Shown: positions 50,839 through 60,895 of the stretch, piece by piece
Layout: each line of letters starts with the position of its first letter
Numbering within the stretch: the stretch's first letter is position 1
DNA from: Thioploca sp.
Lineage (GTDB): Bacteria; Pseudomonadota; Gammaproteobacteria; Beggiatoales; Beggiatoaceae
DNA: 64,000 nt
Reading direction: 5' to 3'
Assembly (NCBI GenBank): GCA_030627235.1
Contig: DAOUSL010000004.1
Coordinates: 1 to 64,000 of the forward strand
Notes under the pieces: model-generated
What the model saw: the letters and a program-made list of their open reading frames with translations, nothing else
Databases searched by the model: none
Told to the model about the DNA's origin: nothing
Program-made: the position numbers and the translations under genes

Positions 50839-52032
50839 TTAATTATTTTGCCCAAAAAACTGATTTTGTAAATTATTTACTACTTTTTGTTGGGAATCGA
50901 TGCGATAATATATATTGACTGTTTCAATGTCCAGTTCTTTAGTAGCTAATTGAACAAAATGTTGGGATATAACTTTGGTATCTTTAATATCCTGTATCGT
51001 TGGTAAAAATAAATAGACATCTATAGTTAATTTACCAGATAAGTAATGTAGATTAATATTTTCAATTGGTAAGTCCATTGTTTGCCAAATTTGTTGCAAA
51101 TGTTCTGTTATTTCTACTCTTGATGGTAATTTTAAATTAGTATTATTAATATTGTCATCATTTTCTGGATCAATGTGTACTAATACATCCTTTATATTTT
51201 TCATTTTAGTTATCAACTTATTGCGTACTCGTTCACCAATCTGATGGCCTTCAGAAACAGTTATTGTAGAATTTACCAAAATATGTACATCTACTAAAAC
51301 ATTAGTTCCTCCCATTTTACGAGTACGCAAATCATGTAATGTAACAACGCCATCTGTAGAATTAATGATTGTTTTAATTTCTGCTAATTGCTTGCTATCT
51401 AAACCTGTATCTACTAATTCACTAACTCCACCCCAACCCAATGACCAACCAACGTGAGCAATCATAAAACTTACTCCAATTGCGGCTACTGCATCTAACC
51501 AATGTATTCCAACAATACTGCCAGTTATACCAATTAATACGATTACGGAGGAAATAGCATCACTACGATGGTGCCAAGCATTAGCTTCTAATAGTTTAGA
51601 CTTAATTTTTTTAGCAACTTGTGCAGTATATTGATACAAGGCTTCTTTGACTACAATAGATAAAAAAGCAACTATAAGGGTAAATTTACTGGGATGTAAT
51701 AATAAGTCTGGACTGAGTAATCTTCGGCCAGCATCCACAAACATGCCAATAGCCACTAAAATTAATAATGCTCCAATTGCCACTGTTGCTAAAGTTTCAA
51801 AACGGGCATGTCCATAAGGATGATCTTTATCAGCTGCTGCAGTACCGTATTTAGCTGCTACTAATACTACTCCATCACTAATCAAATCAGATAATGAATG
51901 TAATCCGTCAGCTATTAAAGCCTGAGATTTACCGTAAAAACCAAATACAAGTTTGATAATAGTAATGACAACATTACCAAATGCTCCAACTAAGGTTACA
52001 TTGCGTATTTTTATATATCGTTGTTCAGACAT
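50839..52032 (-). CDS. Cation diffusion facilitator family transporter
   Basis: 397 aa; ALIADGLHSLSDLISDGVVL, DKDHPYGHARFETLATV, ANAWHHRSDAISS. Confidence 0.92.
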   Translation of the reverse strand: MSEQRYIKIRNVTLVGAFGNVVITIIKLVFGFYGKSQALIADGLHSLSDLISDGVVLVAAKYGTAAADKDHPYGHARFETLATVAIGALLILVAIGMFVDAGRRLLSPDLLLHPSKFTLIVAFLSIVVKEALYQYTAQVAKKIKSKLLEANAWHHRSDAISSVIVLIGITGSIVGIHWLDAVAAIGVSFMIAHVGWSLGWGGVSELVDTGLDSKQLAEIKTIINSTDGVVTLHDLRTRKMGGTNVLVDVHILVNSTITVSEGHQIGERVRNKLITKMKNIKDVLVHIDPENDDNINNTNLKLPSRVEITEHLQQIWQTMDLPIENINLHYLSGKLTIDVYLFLPTIQDIKDTKVISQHFVQLATKELDIETVNIYYRIDSQQKVVNNLQNQFFGQNN

Positions 52033-52404
52033 AATTTAAGTATTACAAAATATTGGTGATTTAATATTATTATCTTTAATAGTATGATTTATCTAATAAT
52101 ATATGAGATATTTTATTAAAATAAAAGTGGGATTTTAATTGTTAAAATATTGTAACTATATGATTTTTTAAAATTTTATATGTTATTATTTTTATATTGC
52201 TATATAGCATATATTAATGAACAATTATAGTAATTCCTTTATTTTTTTTATCATATATTATATCATCTACATTACAGAATTATCCCAAGTTATAATTTAA
52301 TTAATTAAATATCCCTAACCCCAAAGCTTTAAATTAACAAAAATTTTAATAAATTGTATAGAAATTATATAGTTATATTCTGGTATTATTTGCGAGTCTG
52401 AAAA

Positions 52405-53310
52405 ATGCACACTAAATTTGGTAAAGTAGCTGTATTGATGGGTGGTAAATCTGCTGAACGAGAAATATCATTACAAAGTGGTAAAGCAGTTTTACAAGCG
52501 TTGTTGAATCAAGGAATTGATGCTGAAGGTATTGATACTAATAATGACTTTGTAAAAAAATTAGAAAAATTTGATCGGGTTTTTATCGCTTTACATGGTA
52601 GAGGAGGTGAAGACGGTACTATCCAAGGCCTATTAGAGTTGTTGAAAATACCTTATACTGGTAGTGGAGTATTAGGTTCTGCTTTAGCATTGGATAAATA
52701 TCGCACTAAACAGATTTGGCAAAGTTTAGGACTACCAACTCCAAAATCTAGTATTGTAAATGTTGATAGTAATTTTACTGAATTAGTTGAGCAATTAGGA
52801 TTACCAATTATGGTAAAACCAATTCTAGAAGGTTCTAGTGTTGGAATGGCTAAAGTAAATAAGATAGATGAATTGGCAAATGCAGTCACAATTGCAACTC
52901 AGTATAACTGCCCAGTTATAGCAGAAACTTATATTAAAGGTAACGAATATACTGCCGCTATTTTAAATAACTCAGTACTACCTATGATACGGTTAGAAAC
53001 TCCCAGGGGGTTTTATGACTTTAACGCTAAATATAGTGATGATTCTGAGACTAAATATATCTGTCCTTGTGGTTTATCAAATTCACAAGAACAAACATTA
53101 CAAAATATCATGATGCAGGCATTTTTAGCAATTGGAGCTAACGGTTGGGGAAGAGTAGATTTTATTTGTGATAAATTAGGTCAACCATGGTTATTAGAAG
53201 TAAATACAGTTCCAGGAATGACGAATCATAGTTTAGTACCTATGGCAGCCAAACAAGCAGGAATTAATTTTGATGAATTAGTTTTAAATATTTTAGCTCT
53301 TACTATATAA
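52405..53310 (+). CDS. ddl: D-alanine--D-alanine ligase
   Basis: 301 aa; GKVAVLMGGKSAEREISLQSG, VKPILEGSSVGMAKV, LEVNTVPGMTNHSLVP. Confidence 0.96.
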   Translation: MHTKFGKVAVLMGGKSAEREISLQSGKAVLQALLNQGIDAEGIDTNNDFVKKLEKFDRVFIALHGRGGEDGTIQGLLELLKIPYTGSGVLGSALALDKYRTKQIWQSLGLPTPKSSIVNVDSNFTELVEQLGLPIMVKPILEGSSVGMAKVNKIDELANAVTIATQYNCPVIAETYIKGNEYTAAILNNSVLPMIRLETPRGFYDFNAKYSDDSETKYICPCGLSNSQEQTLQNIMMQAFLAIGANGWGRVDFICDKLGQPWLLEVNTVPGMTNHSLVPMAAKQAGINFDELVLNILALTI

Positions 53311-53984
53311 TGGTCGTGCAGAAAAAATTCATCTTTAATATATTATCAATTGGTTTATTATTGAGTCTAATAGTTGGATGCTTATTATTAGCTATTGAAC
53401 CTCATATTTTACCAATAAATACTGTACAAATTAAAGGTAAATTAATTAATACAAATTTATTAACTTTGCAAGATACTATTTCAAAACTAACTTCAAACGG
53501 ATTTATAGGGACTGATTTGGCTAAATTAGACTCAGCTCTGTTAGCTTTACCTTGGATAAAAACAACACAAGCACAAAAAATATGGCCAGATACTATTATT
53601 ATAAAAATCCAGGAATATAAACCAATTGCTAAGTGGCAAGATAAACTTATAGACATTAAAGGGAACATTATATCACTTGAATATACTAAAGATAATTGGG
53701 ATTTACCAAAATTTATGATACCAATAAAATATCTAAATAAAATAATATATTATTATATAAAATTTATTCCAATAATACGAACGGCTAAATTAAATATTCA
53801 TGAATTTGGATATGATACTTATAGAGCTTGGTATATATTATTTGATAATGGAATTAAATTATGGTTGGGTCATACTGATATTGAAACTCGGTTAAAGCGT
53901 TTTTTCAAAATATATCCTTATAAATCATTGGGAAGGAATTCTCATATTGACTTACGTTATAATAATGGTATTGCAATATATTAA
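53310..53984 (+). CDS. ftsQ: Cell division protein FtsQ
   Basis: 224 aa, one N-terminal TM, POTRA-like region (WPDTIIIKIQEYKPIAKW); between ddl and ftsA. Confidence 0.9.
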   Translation: MVVQKKFIFNILSIGLLLSLIVGCLLLAIEPHILPINTVQIKGKLINTNLLTLQDTISKLTSNGFIGTDLAKLDSALLALPWIKTTQAQKIWPDTIIIKIQEYKPIAKWQDKLIDIKGNIISLEYTKDNWDLPKFMIPIKYLNKIIYYYIKFIPIIRTAKLNIHEFGYDTYRAWYILFDNGIKLWLGHTDIETRLKRFFKIYPYKSLGRNSHIDLRYNNGIAIY

Positions 53985-53995
53985 CAGAGGAAAAT

Positions 53996-55240
53996 ATGTC
54001 ACTTCCCAAAGAAAAGAGTAATTTAATTGTTGGACTTGATATTGGCACATCTAAAATAGTAGCAGTTGTAGGTGAACTTTCTGTTGAGGGAGACTCAGTA
54101 GAAATCATTGGTATCGGACAACACCCTTCTCGTGGCCTGAAAAAAGGAGTTGTTGTAAACATTGATTCCACTACCCATTCAATTCAACGTGCTATAGAAG
54201 AAGCTGAGTTGATGTCAGGGTGTGATATTAATTCAGTATATACCGGAATTGCTGGAAACCATATTCGTAGTATGAACTCACACGGTATTGTTGCAATCCG
54301 TGATAAAGAAGTACATCCAGAAGATATCGAACGGGTTATTGATGCAGCTCGAGCTGTAGCTATTCCGGCAGATCAAAGAATTATTCATATATTACCCCAA
54401 GAATTTATAATTGATAATCAAGAAGGAATTCGAGAACCTATTGGTATGTCAGGGGTACGTTTGGAAGCTAAAGTTCACATGGTTACTGGAGCTGGAAGTG
54501 CAGCCCAAAATATTGCTAAATGTATTGGACAATGTAATTTATCAGTTGATGAAATCATTTTAGAACAACTAGCTGCTAGTGCCGCTGTATTAACAGAAGA
54601 TGAAAAAGATTTAGGAGTTTGCTTGGTAGATATCGGTGGAGGTACTACAGATATTGCAATATTTACTGAAGGCTCAATTCGCCATACTGCAGTAATTCCT
54701 ATAGCAGGTGACCAAGTTACTAATGATATTGCAGTTGCTATGCGAACCCCGACTCAGTATGCTGAAGATATAAAAATAAAATATGCTTGTGCTTTAGCAA
54801 AACTTACTAATTCTGAAGAAATGATAGAAGTGCCAAGTGTTGGAGCACGTCCACCTAGATTGTTAGCAAGACAAACTTTAGCCGATGTAGTAGAACCACG
54901 TTATGAAGAATTATTGACACTAGTTCAAGCAGTTTTACGTCGTAGTGGTTATGAAGACTTAATTGCTGCTGGAATTGTAATGGTAGGTGGTAGTGCCAAA
55001 ATGGATGGAGTTGTAGAACTCGCAGAAAGAGTGTTTCATGCCCCAGTAAGGATAGGTTATCCCAAGCATATTACTGGGTTAACTGATATAGTCAATGATC
55101 CTATCTATGCTACTGGAATAGGCTTACTCTTATTTAGTAATCACCACGGATCCGAGCAAGGTTCAGAAATTGCTGATCCTAGTAGTAATGTTAAAAATGC
55201 ATTAAATCGTATGACAAGATGGTTTAAAGGGAATTTTTAG
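53996..55240 (+). CDS. ftsA: Cell division protein FtsA
   Basis: 414 aa; LIVGLDIGTSKIVAVVGE, VCLVDIGGGTTDIAIFTEGS. Confidence 0.97.
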   Translation: MSLPKEKSNLIVGLDIGTSKIVAVVGELSVEGDSVEIIGIGQHPSRGLKKGVVVNIDSTTHSIQRAIEEAELMSGCDINSVYTGIAGNHIRSMNSHGIVAIRDKEVHPEDIERVIDAARAVAIPADQRIIHILPQEFIIDNQEGIREPIGMSGVRLEAKVHMVTGAGSAAQNIAKCIGQCNLSVDEIILEQLAASAAVLTEDEKDLGVCLVDIGGGTTDIAIFTEGSIRHTAVIPIAGDQVTNDIAVAMRTPTQYAEDIKIKYACALAKLTNSEEMIEVPSVGARPPRLLARQTLADVVEPRYEELLTLVQAVLRRSGYEDLIAAGIVMVGGSAKMDGVVELAERVFHAPVRIGYPKHITGLTDIVNDPIYATGIGLLLFSNHHGSEQGSEIADPSSNVKNALNRMTRWFKGNF

Positions 55241-55310
55241 TTGTTAATATTTAATATGAAGCTCAAACAATTTGAAAAGTGTGAATAATATTCAAATATT
55301 TTAGGTTTTA

Positions 55311-55345
55311 ATTAAGAATTAAGAATTAAGAATTAAGAATTAAGA
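55311..55345 (+). repeat. 5x tandem heptamer ATTAAGA in the ftsZ leader
   Basis: attaaga x5 followed by attat, ~28 bp upstream of the ftsZ ATG. Confidence 0.95.
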
Positions 55346-55372
55346 ATTATTTATTATTTGGAGATCAATTGA

Positions 55373-56545
55373 ATGTTTGAATTGATGGATACTTATAGCC
55401 AAAATGCCGTAATTAAGGTAATTGGAGTTGGGGGAGGAGGCGGAAATGCAGTTGAGCACATGCTTCAAGGTAATATTGAAGGAGTGGAGTTTATTTGTGC
55501 TAATACTGATGCACAAGCATTAAAAAATTCGTCAGCCCGAACAATTTTACAACTTGGCACAGATGTTACTAAAGGCTTAGGAGCAGGTGCTAATCCTGAA
55601 GTTGGTGAGCAAGCAGCTTTAGAAGATCGTGAACGAATTATGGCCGTTCTTGAAGGTACTGATATGGTTTTCGTTACTGCTGGAATGGGTGGTGGAACTG
55701 GTACTGGAGCTGCTCCAGTTGTGGCACAAGTTGCGAAAGAAATTGGAATTTTGACAGTTGCTGTAGTTACTAGACCATTTCCATTTGAAGGTCGTAAAAG
55801 AGCAAAGGTAGCTGAAGAAGGAATTCAAGAATTAAGTCAACATGTGGATTCATTGATTATAATTCCGAATGAAAAATTACGTGATGTATTAGGTAAAGAT
55901 GCTACTTTAATCGATGCATTCAAAAAGGCAAACGATGTCTTATATAGTGCTGTGCAAGGTATTTCTGAACTAATTACCCGTCCAGGTCTAATTAACGTTG
56001 ACTTTGCTGATGTTACTACAGTTATGCAGGAAATGGGCTTGGCTATGATGGGGTCTGGTTATGCCAAAGGAGAAGGTAGAGCTCGTAAAGCTGGAACTGA
56101 AGCTATTTCTAGTCCTTTACTAGCTGATGTTGACTTAAAAGGTGCTAGAGGTATTTTGGTAAATATGACTGCTGGTATGGATTTAAGTATTGGCGAATTT
56201 GAAGAAATGGGTGAAGTAATTAAGGAATTTGCTTCAGAAAATGCTACGGTTGTTGTAGGTACTGCTCTTGACCCAGAAATGAATGATGAATTACGGGTTA
56301 CAGTAATTGCAACTGGAGTAGGAACTACCACTGAAACAGTAGTAGAACATCCTAAAGCAAAAGAAGTATCTAAACAAGTAGTTACTGGTATTAATAAAGC
56401 TGGTAAAATTAGTGATTACAAAGAGTTTGATAAGCCTACAGTAGCACGTTTGCAAGCTGGTAATGATAGTTCACTTGATGAAAATGATAATCAATCTTTA
56501 GACTACTTAGACGTTCCATCTTTTTTACGTCAACAAGCATCTTAA
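55373..56545 (+). CDS. ftsZ: Cell division protein FtsZ
   Basis: 390 aa; [33 protein letters not shown]-terminal [11 protein letters not shown]. Confidence 0.98.
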   Translation: MFELMDTYSQNAVIKVIGVGGGGGNAVEHMLQGNIEGVEFICANTDAQALKNSSARTILQLGTDVTKGLGAGANPEVGEQAALEDRERIMAVLEGTDMVFVTAGMGGGTGTGAAPVVAQVAKEIGILTVAVVTRPFPFEGRKRAKVAEEGIQELSQHVDSLIIIPNEKLRDVLGKDATLIDAFKKANDVLYSAVQGISELITRPGLINVDFADVTTVMQEMGLAMMGSGYAKGEGRARKAGTEAISSPLLADVDLKGARGILVNMTAGMDLSIGEFEEMGEVIKEFASENATVVVGTALDPEMNDELRVTVIATGVGTTTETVVEHPKAKEVSKQVVTGINKAGKISDYKEFDKPTVARLQAGNDSSLDENDNQSLDYLDVPSFLRQQAS

Positions 56546-56611
56546 AATTTAATGCTTAATGACTTTAAATCATAATACCGACTGCCTTAATGCGACGGGG
56601 ATACACCTTAG

Positions 56612-57526
56612 ATGATAAAGCAGCGTACCTTGAAAAAGGTAATTAATGCCACTGGTGTCGGTTTACACACTGGTGAAAAAGTATATATAACTTTACGGCC
56701 AGCTTTGGCTAATAGTGGTATTACTTTTAGACGAGTTGATTTGGATGTGCCAGTAGAAATTAAAGCTCGAGCTGAAAATGTTGGTGATACTAGACTTTCA
56801 ACAACTTTAGTAAAAGATGACGTTAAAATTTCCACAGTTGAACATTTATTATCTGCTTTAGCAGGTTTAGGGATAGACAATGCGTATATTGATGTTAGTG
56901 CACCTGAAGTTCCAATTATGGATGGTAGTGCTGGACCGTTTGTATTTTTAATTCAATCAGCCGGTATAGAAGAACAAAATGTACCTAAAAAATATATTCG
57001 CATTAAACGTACAATAAAGGTACAACAAGGTGATAAATGGGCTCGTTTTGATCCTTTTGATGGTTTTAAAGTTAGTTTTAAAATAGATTTTGAGCATCCA
57101 GTTTTTAGACAAAATCCAAATTATACTGAGATCGACTTTTCTAAAACAGCTTTTGTTAAAGAAGTTAGTCGAGCTCGTACCTTTGGTTTTATGCGTGATA
57201 TAGAATTATTACGTGAAAACCAATTAGCTTTAGGAGGTAGTCTTGAAAATGCTATAGTGGTGGATGATTATCGCATTTTAAATGAAGACGGTTTACGTTA
57301 TGAAGATGAATTTGTGAAACATAAAGTACTTGATGCAGTTGGAGATTTGTATTTACTAGGCCATGGCTTAATTGGTGCATTTAGTGGTCATAAGTCTGGG
57401 CATGAATTAAATAATATCTTATTACGTACTTTATTGGCAAATGAAAATGCTTGGGAAATGGTATGCTGCGAAGACAATGATGCAGTTACACCAATATTAG
57501 GTTCACTTCAACCTCTAGCATCTTAA
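56612..57526 (+). CDS. lpxC: UDP-3-O-acyl-N-acetylglucosamine deacetylase
   Basis: 304 aa; [56 protein letters not shown]. Confidence 0.97.
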   Translation: MIKQRTLKKVINATGVGLHTGEKVYITLRPALANSGITFRRVDLDVPVEIKARAENVGDTRLSTTLVKDDVKISTVEHLLSALAGLGIDNAYIDVSAPEVPIMDGSAGPFVFLIQSAGIEEQNVPKKYIRIKRTIKVQQGDKWARFDPFDGFKVSFKIDFEHPVFRQNPNYTEIDFSKTAFVKEVSRARTFGFMRDIELLRENQLALGGSLENAIVVDDYRILNEDGLRYEDEFVKHKVLDAVGDLYLLGHGLIGAFSGHKSGHELNNILLRTLLANENAWEMVCCEDNDAVTPILGSLQPLAS

Positions 57527-57548
57527 TGTGAGATTTTAAATGGTATGA

Positions 57549-57863
57549 TTATTGAAGGTAGTAGTTTATTAAAGTTGGACGTACTTTAACTATAATTTTG
57601 TTGATGGTAGGCATAGATGATTCTTGTTGCCACTTTGCAATAAGAAAAGGGGTCATATAACGCAGTCTAGTTGCCCATAAAGAAGAATCAGTGTGTATTA
57701 TTAAAGTTTTCTCACGCCAATTTGCAACATGACAGTGTTGGTTTAATGGTAGTGGTAAACTTTTATTTAACTCTTTATTAATTGACTTCAATGTCTTACA
57801 ATGTTGTGATAAATGGTACAACCAACTAGACTTATTTGTTATTATACTAGTTACAGATTTCAT
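57549..57863 (-). CDS. DUF721 / DciA-like protein
   Basis: 104 aa; LSQHCKTLKSINKELNKSLP...HVANWREKTLIIHTDSSLWATRLRYM; sits beside lpxC. Confidence 0.75.
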   Translation of the reverse strand: MKSVTSIITNKSSWLYHLSQHCKTLKSINKELNKSLPLPLNQHCHVANWREKTLIIHTDSSLWATRLRYMTPFLIAKWQQESSMPTINKIIVKVRPTLINYYLQ

Positions 57864-57898
57864 GAAGATTTTAACCGAATTAAAAAAAGGAACATATT

Positions 57899-58669
57899 AT
57901 GAACATAATTCTGACTAAAAAGAATTTTGCAAGTAGATTTTATTGGATTTATCCAATTATTATATCAATTTCACTTGTATTTATGCTTACAGTAGCAAGT
58001 GCTTATTCAGCTTTACAATTAAGCAAACGGGTTACTGAATCTAGTAATAATTTAGCATTAAGAGTTAATGCTTTAACCAATAAAACGAAACGTATTAATC
58101 GATATAGTAAAAATACTGATTTTAGTGTTTCTTGGGATAAACTAGCAGGAAAAAAACCAAATATTCCTTCTAACATAAAACGTTCAATTCAATTAGTTTC
58201 TAAGAAATTTTTAAGAGAATATCGTTTTCGTACTAAAAGTCTACCAAAAAATTGGCCTTTAAAACAAGGTAGAGTTTCTTCAGGTTATGGAAAACGTGGA
58301 CGACGTATGCATAAAGGTATTGATATTGCTGCTAAAAGAGGTACGCCAGTATTTGCAGTAGAAGCTGGAGTGGTAGTTCGTTCCAAACGTGTAGGTGCTT
58401 ATGGTAATTTAGTAGAGATTAAACATAGTAATATTTATTCTACTCGTTATGGTCATAACAGCAAAAATTTAGTCAAAGCTGGAGATATAGTGAAACGTGG
58501 ACAAAAAATAGCTCTAGTTGGTTCAACTGGGCGTTCCACTGGTCCTCATGTCCATTTTGAAATTCGTCAAGCTAAAGTTGCTATTAATCCTATTAAGTAT
58601 TTAGGAGCTATAGAAAACTTTAGATTATCTGAAAATATAAAATTATCACAATACGTTAAATTTAAATAG
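57899..58669 (+). CDS. M23 family metallopeptidase
   Basis: 256 aa; GRRMHKGIDIAAKRGTPVFAVEAGVV, VGSTGRSTGPHVHFEIR. Confidence 0.93.
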   Translation: MNIILTKKNFASRFYWIYPIIISISLVFMLTVASAYSALQLSKRVTESSNNLALRVNALTNKTKRINRYSKNTDFSVSWDKLAGKKPNIPSNIKRSIQLVSKKFLREYRFRTKSLPKNWPLKQGRVSSGYGKRGRRMHKGIDIAAKRGTPVFAVEAGVVVRSKRVGAYGNLVEIKHSNIYSTRYGHNSKNLVKAGDIVKRGQKIALVGSTGRSTGPHVHFEIRQAKVAINPIKYLGAIENFRLSENIKLSQYVKFK

Positions 58670-58674
58670 ATATA

Positions 58675-58712
58675 ATATTCAGATATCGGGATTTACATTG
58701 ATATCTGAATAT
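58675..58712. terminator. Hairpin after the M23 peptidase gene
   Basis: ATATTCAGATATC-N12-GATATCTGAATAT perfect 13-bp stem. Confidence 0.5.
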
Positions 58713-58774
58713 AATAATTCTTTGCTATTTAAACGTCACTTTATATTGTAAACTCCTCTTATTCATTCCTAACC

Positions 58775-59758
58775 TCAAGCAACTGATTGATAATAAATAT
58801 TTTGAGGGTGTTTGCCTTCACTAAAAAAATACCAACGTTCTGCAAGCAAACCTAAATACTGAATTACAAAAGCAGCTATAGTCAAATATAAAGTAAATAC
58901 TCCAGATATTGCTAATATAAGCATAAAGATTGGAACTGGAAAAACTAGTAATAGAAAAATATTTTTTACTACTGTCAGTTGAGTTGCAGATTTATTATGG
59001 AAAAATTCACGAGTATTAAAAGAGCCACACATAGCTCCTTGAGATTTTTGAGCAATAACTGTATGGCGTATTCCAATAGCTGTCTGAAGATTTGATTTGG
59101 AAACAATGTTACGGTTGCGCAATATTGTAGCAGCTCGAGTTATAAAGGCTGTAATAGTTAGCACAATAGCCCATAATACATAAAAGCCAACCACATCAGC
59201 TTCCATAATTACTGAAAATACTGCAGCTAAAGTAAAACCGGATGCCATACCAAATAATATATAATTAATAACTGTCAATGGGTTATACCATTCTTGCATA
59301 AATTTTACACTAGCATAAATCATGCTGGTACATATAAATAAAGCAAAAGTACTTAATGTGGCAAGCATACCAATAACTAAAGATAAATCAACTGATTGAG
59401 TCTTAGTTATAGAAAATAATATATGATTCCAATCAAAGTAATGAATACAACCATAAAATGCGATAAGTAATATTGTAGCTGGTAAAATTATAACTTCACG
59501 AGATAACCAAGAAGTACGCCATTTACTTGCGGAACGCCAAGCTCGCATAGGACGGCCTAAATGGAAAAAAGAAGCAAATAAACCTGCTATTAAAAATCCA
59601 ACTGCAAGCAAACTACCCAACGCATAAAAACTTTGACTATCTTGAGCTGGTAATAATTCCATCATGGAGTAAACTTGTCCACTATAAAGAGCCAAAAATA
59701 AACCTTGGCCTATTCCTATTAGAGTGGTTAAAAAAATTACGGAAAATGCTGGATGCAT
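58775..59758 (-). CDS. DmsC/SoeC-family membrane anchor subunit
   Basis: 327 aa; MHPAFSVIFLTTLIGIGQGLFLAL, FHLGRPMRAWRSASKWRTSWLSREV. Confidence 0.85.
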   Translation of the reverse strand: MHPAFSVIFLTTLIGIGQGLFLALYSGQVYSMMELLPAQDSQSFYALGSLLAVGFLIAGLFASFFHLGRPMRAWRSASKWRTSWLSREVIILPATILLIAFYGCIHYFDWNHILFSITKTQSVDLSLVIGMLATLSTFALFICTSMIYASVKFMQEWYNPLTVINYILFGMASGFTLAAVFSVIMEADVVGFYVLWAIVLTITAFITRAATILRNRNIVSKSNLQTAIGIRHTVIAQKSQGAMCGSFNTREFFHNKSATQLTVVKNIFLLLVFPVPIFMLILAISGVFTLYLTIAAFVIQYLGLLAERWYFFSEGKHPQNIYYQSVA

Positions 59759-59786
59759 AAATAACCTCTGTATTAATTATCAATAA

Positions 59787-60521
59787 TTACCAACTTGAAT
59801 AGATATCATCCAATGTTTGTTGATCTTTTGATGGTTCTGGTAGTAGACCTTCTTTTTTAAGTGGATTATCAACTCGTTGTAATTCATCCTCATGGATTTT
59901 GAAATGTGTTTTACGGCGAGGTAAATAATGATTAGAAGGGTTAGTACCCCATTCTGGCATCAATTGATAACCACCACTTTCTCGAATTAATTGTGATACT
60001 TCAGAATCAGGATCATGAACATCTCCAAATAAACGAGCATTAGTTGGACATGCCAATACACAAGCTGGTTTACGTTCTGATTCTGGTAAAGTTTTATCAT
60101 AAATCCGATCTACACATAAGGTGCATTTTTTCATGACTTTCTGTTTCTGATCAAATTCACGAGTGCCATAAGGACAGGCCCAAGAACAGTATTTACAACC
60201 AATACATTTATCATAATCAACTAATACAATACCATCTACTTCACGCTTATAACTAGCTCCAGTTGGACAAACTGGTACACAAGGTGGATTTTCACAATGG
60301 AGACAGCTTTTTGGAAAATGTACAGTTTCAGTATTAGGAAATGTTCCTACTTCAAAGGTTTGTACTCGATTAAAAAATGTTCCAGTGGGATTAGCATCAT
60401 ATGGGTTAACATCTGACATTGGCCCAGCCCAACCAGAAGTATTCCATTCTTTGCAACTGGTTACACAAGCATGACAGCCAACACATACATTAAGGTCAAT
60501 AATTAAAGCTAGTTGTTTCAT
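59787..60521 (-). CDS. 4Fe-4S ferredoxin subunit, DmsB/SoeB family
   Basis: 244 aa; four Cys clusters (CVGCHACVTSCK, CLHCENPPCVPVCPTGA, CIGCKYCSWACPYG, CTLCVDRI...CVLACPTNAR). Confidence 0.9.
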   Translation of the reverse strand: MKQLALIIDLNVCVGCHACVTSCKEWNTSGWAGPMSDVNPYDANPTGTFFNRVQTFEVGTFPNTETVHFPKSCLHCENPPCVPVCPTGASYKREVDGIVLVDYDKCIGCKYCSWACPYGTREFDQKQKVMKKCTLCVDRIYDKTLPESERKPACVLACPTNARLFGDVHDPDSEVSQLIRESGGYQLMPEWGTNPSNHYLPRRKTHFKIHEDELQRVDNPLKKEGLLPEPSKDQQTLDDIYSSW

Positions 60522-60594
60522 TTAGACTACTCGCTTGGTTACAAAACTGGATTAAATAAATATTTTTTATTATAGGATTGTTTAATATTATCCA

Positions 60595-60617
60595 TTGCAA
60601 AATAAATTTTGCACTCC
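60595..60617. repeat. Partial copy of the GGAGTGCAAA hairpin family
   Basis: ttgcaaaataaattttgcactcc; compare 29482-29521. Confidence 0.6.
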
Positions 60618-60895
60618 TTTTGAGATTTATTTGCGTAACATCAGTTTATATTTGTATTTACATCCATTTTATCAATGAAAATAAATTATTCTGGAAATTA
60701 AGAGGCAATAAAAATTTCAGCGATGATCAGTGTAACATACGGAGCTAACCAGACTAAACTTAATTTTTTTTTTACCTTTTATCAAGTAACATGTTACCAT
60801 TAAAAATCTTAGATTAAGAACAACTTTTCCTATTCATAAATAATAACCAGCTATTTAAATAGTATGCTTTAAAATGGATGTAAATTCCAAATAAA

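Noticed and set aside
53905-56331. Minus-strand ORFs opposite ftsA/ftsZ (53905..54171, 55619..55828, 56059..56331)
   Set aside because: Shadow ORFs of conserved genes
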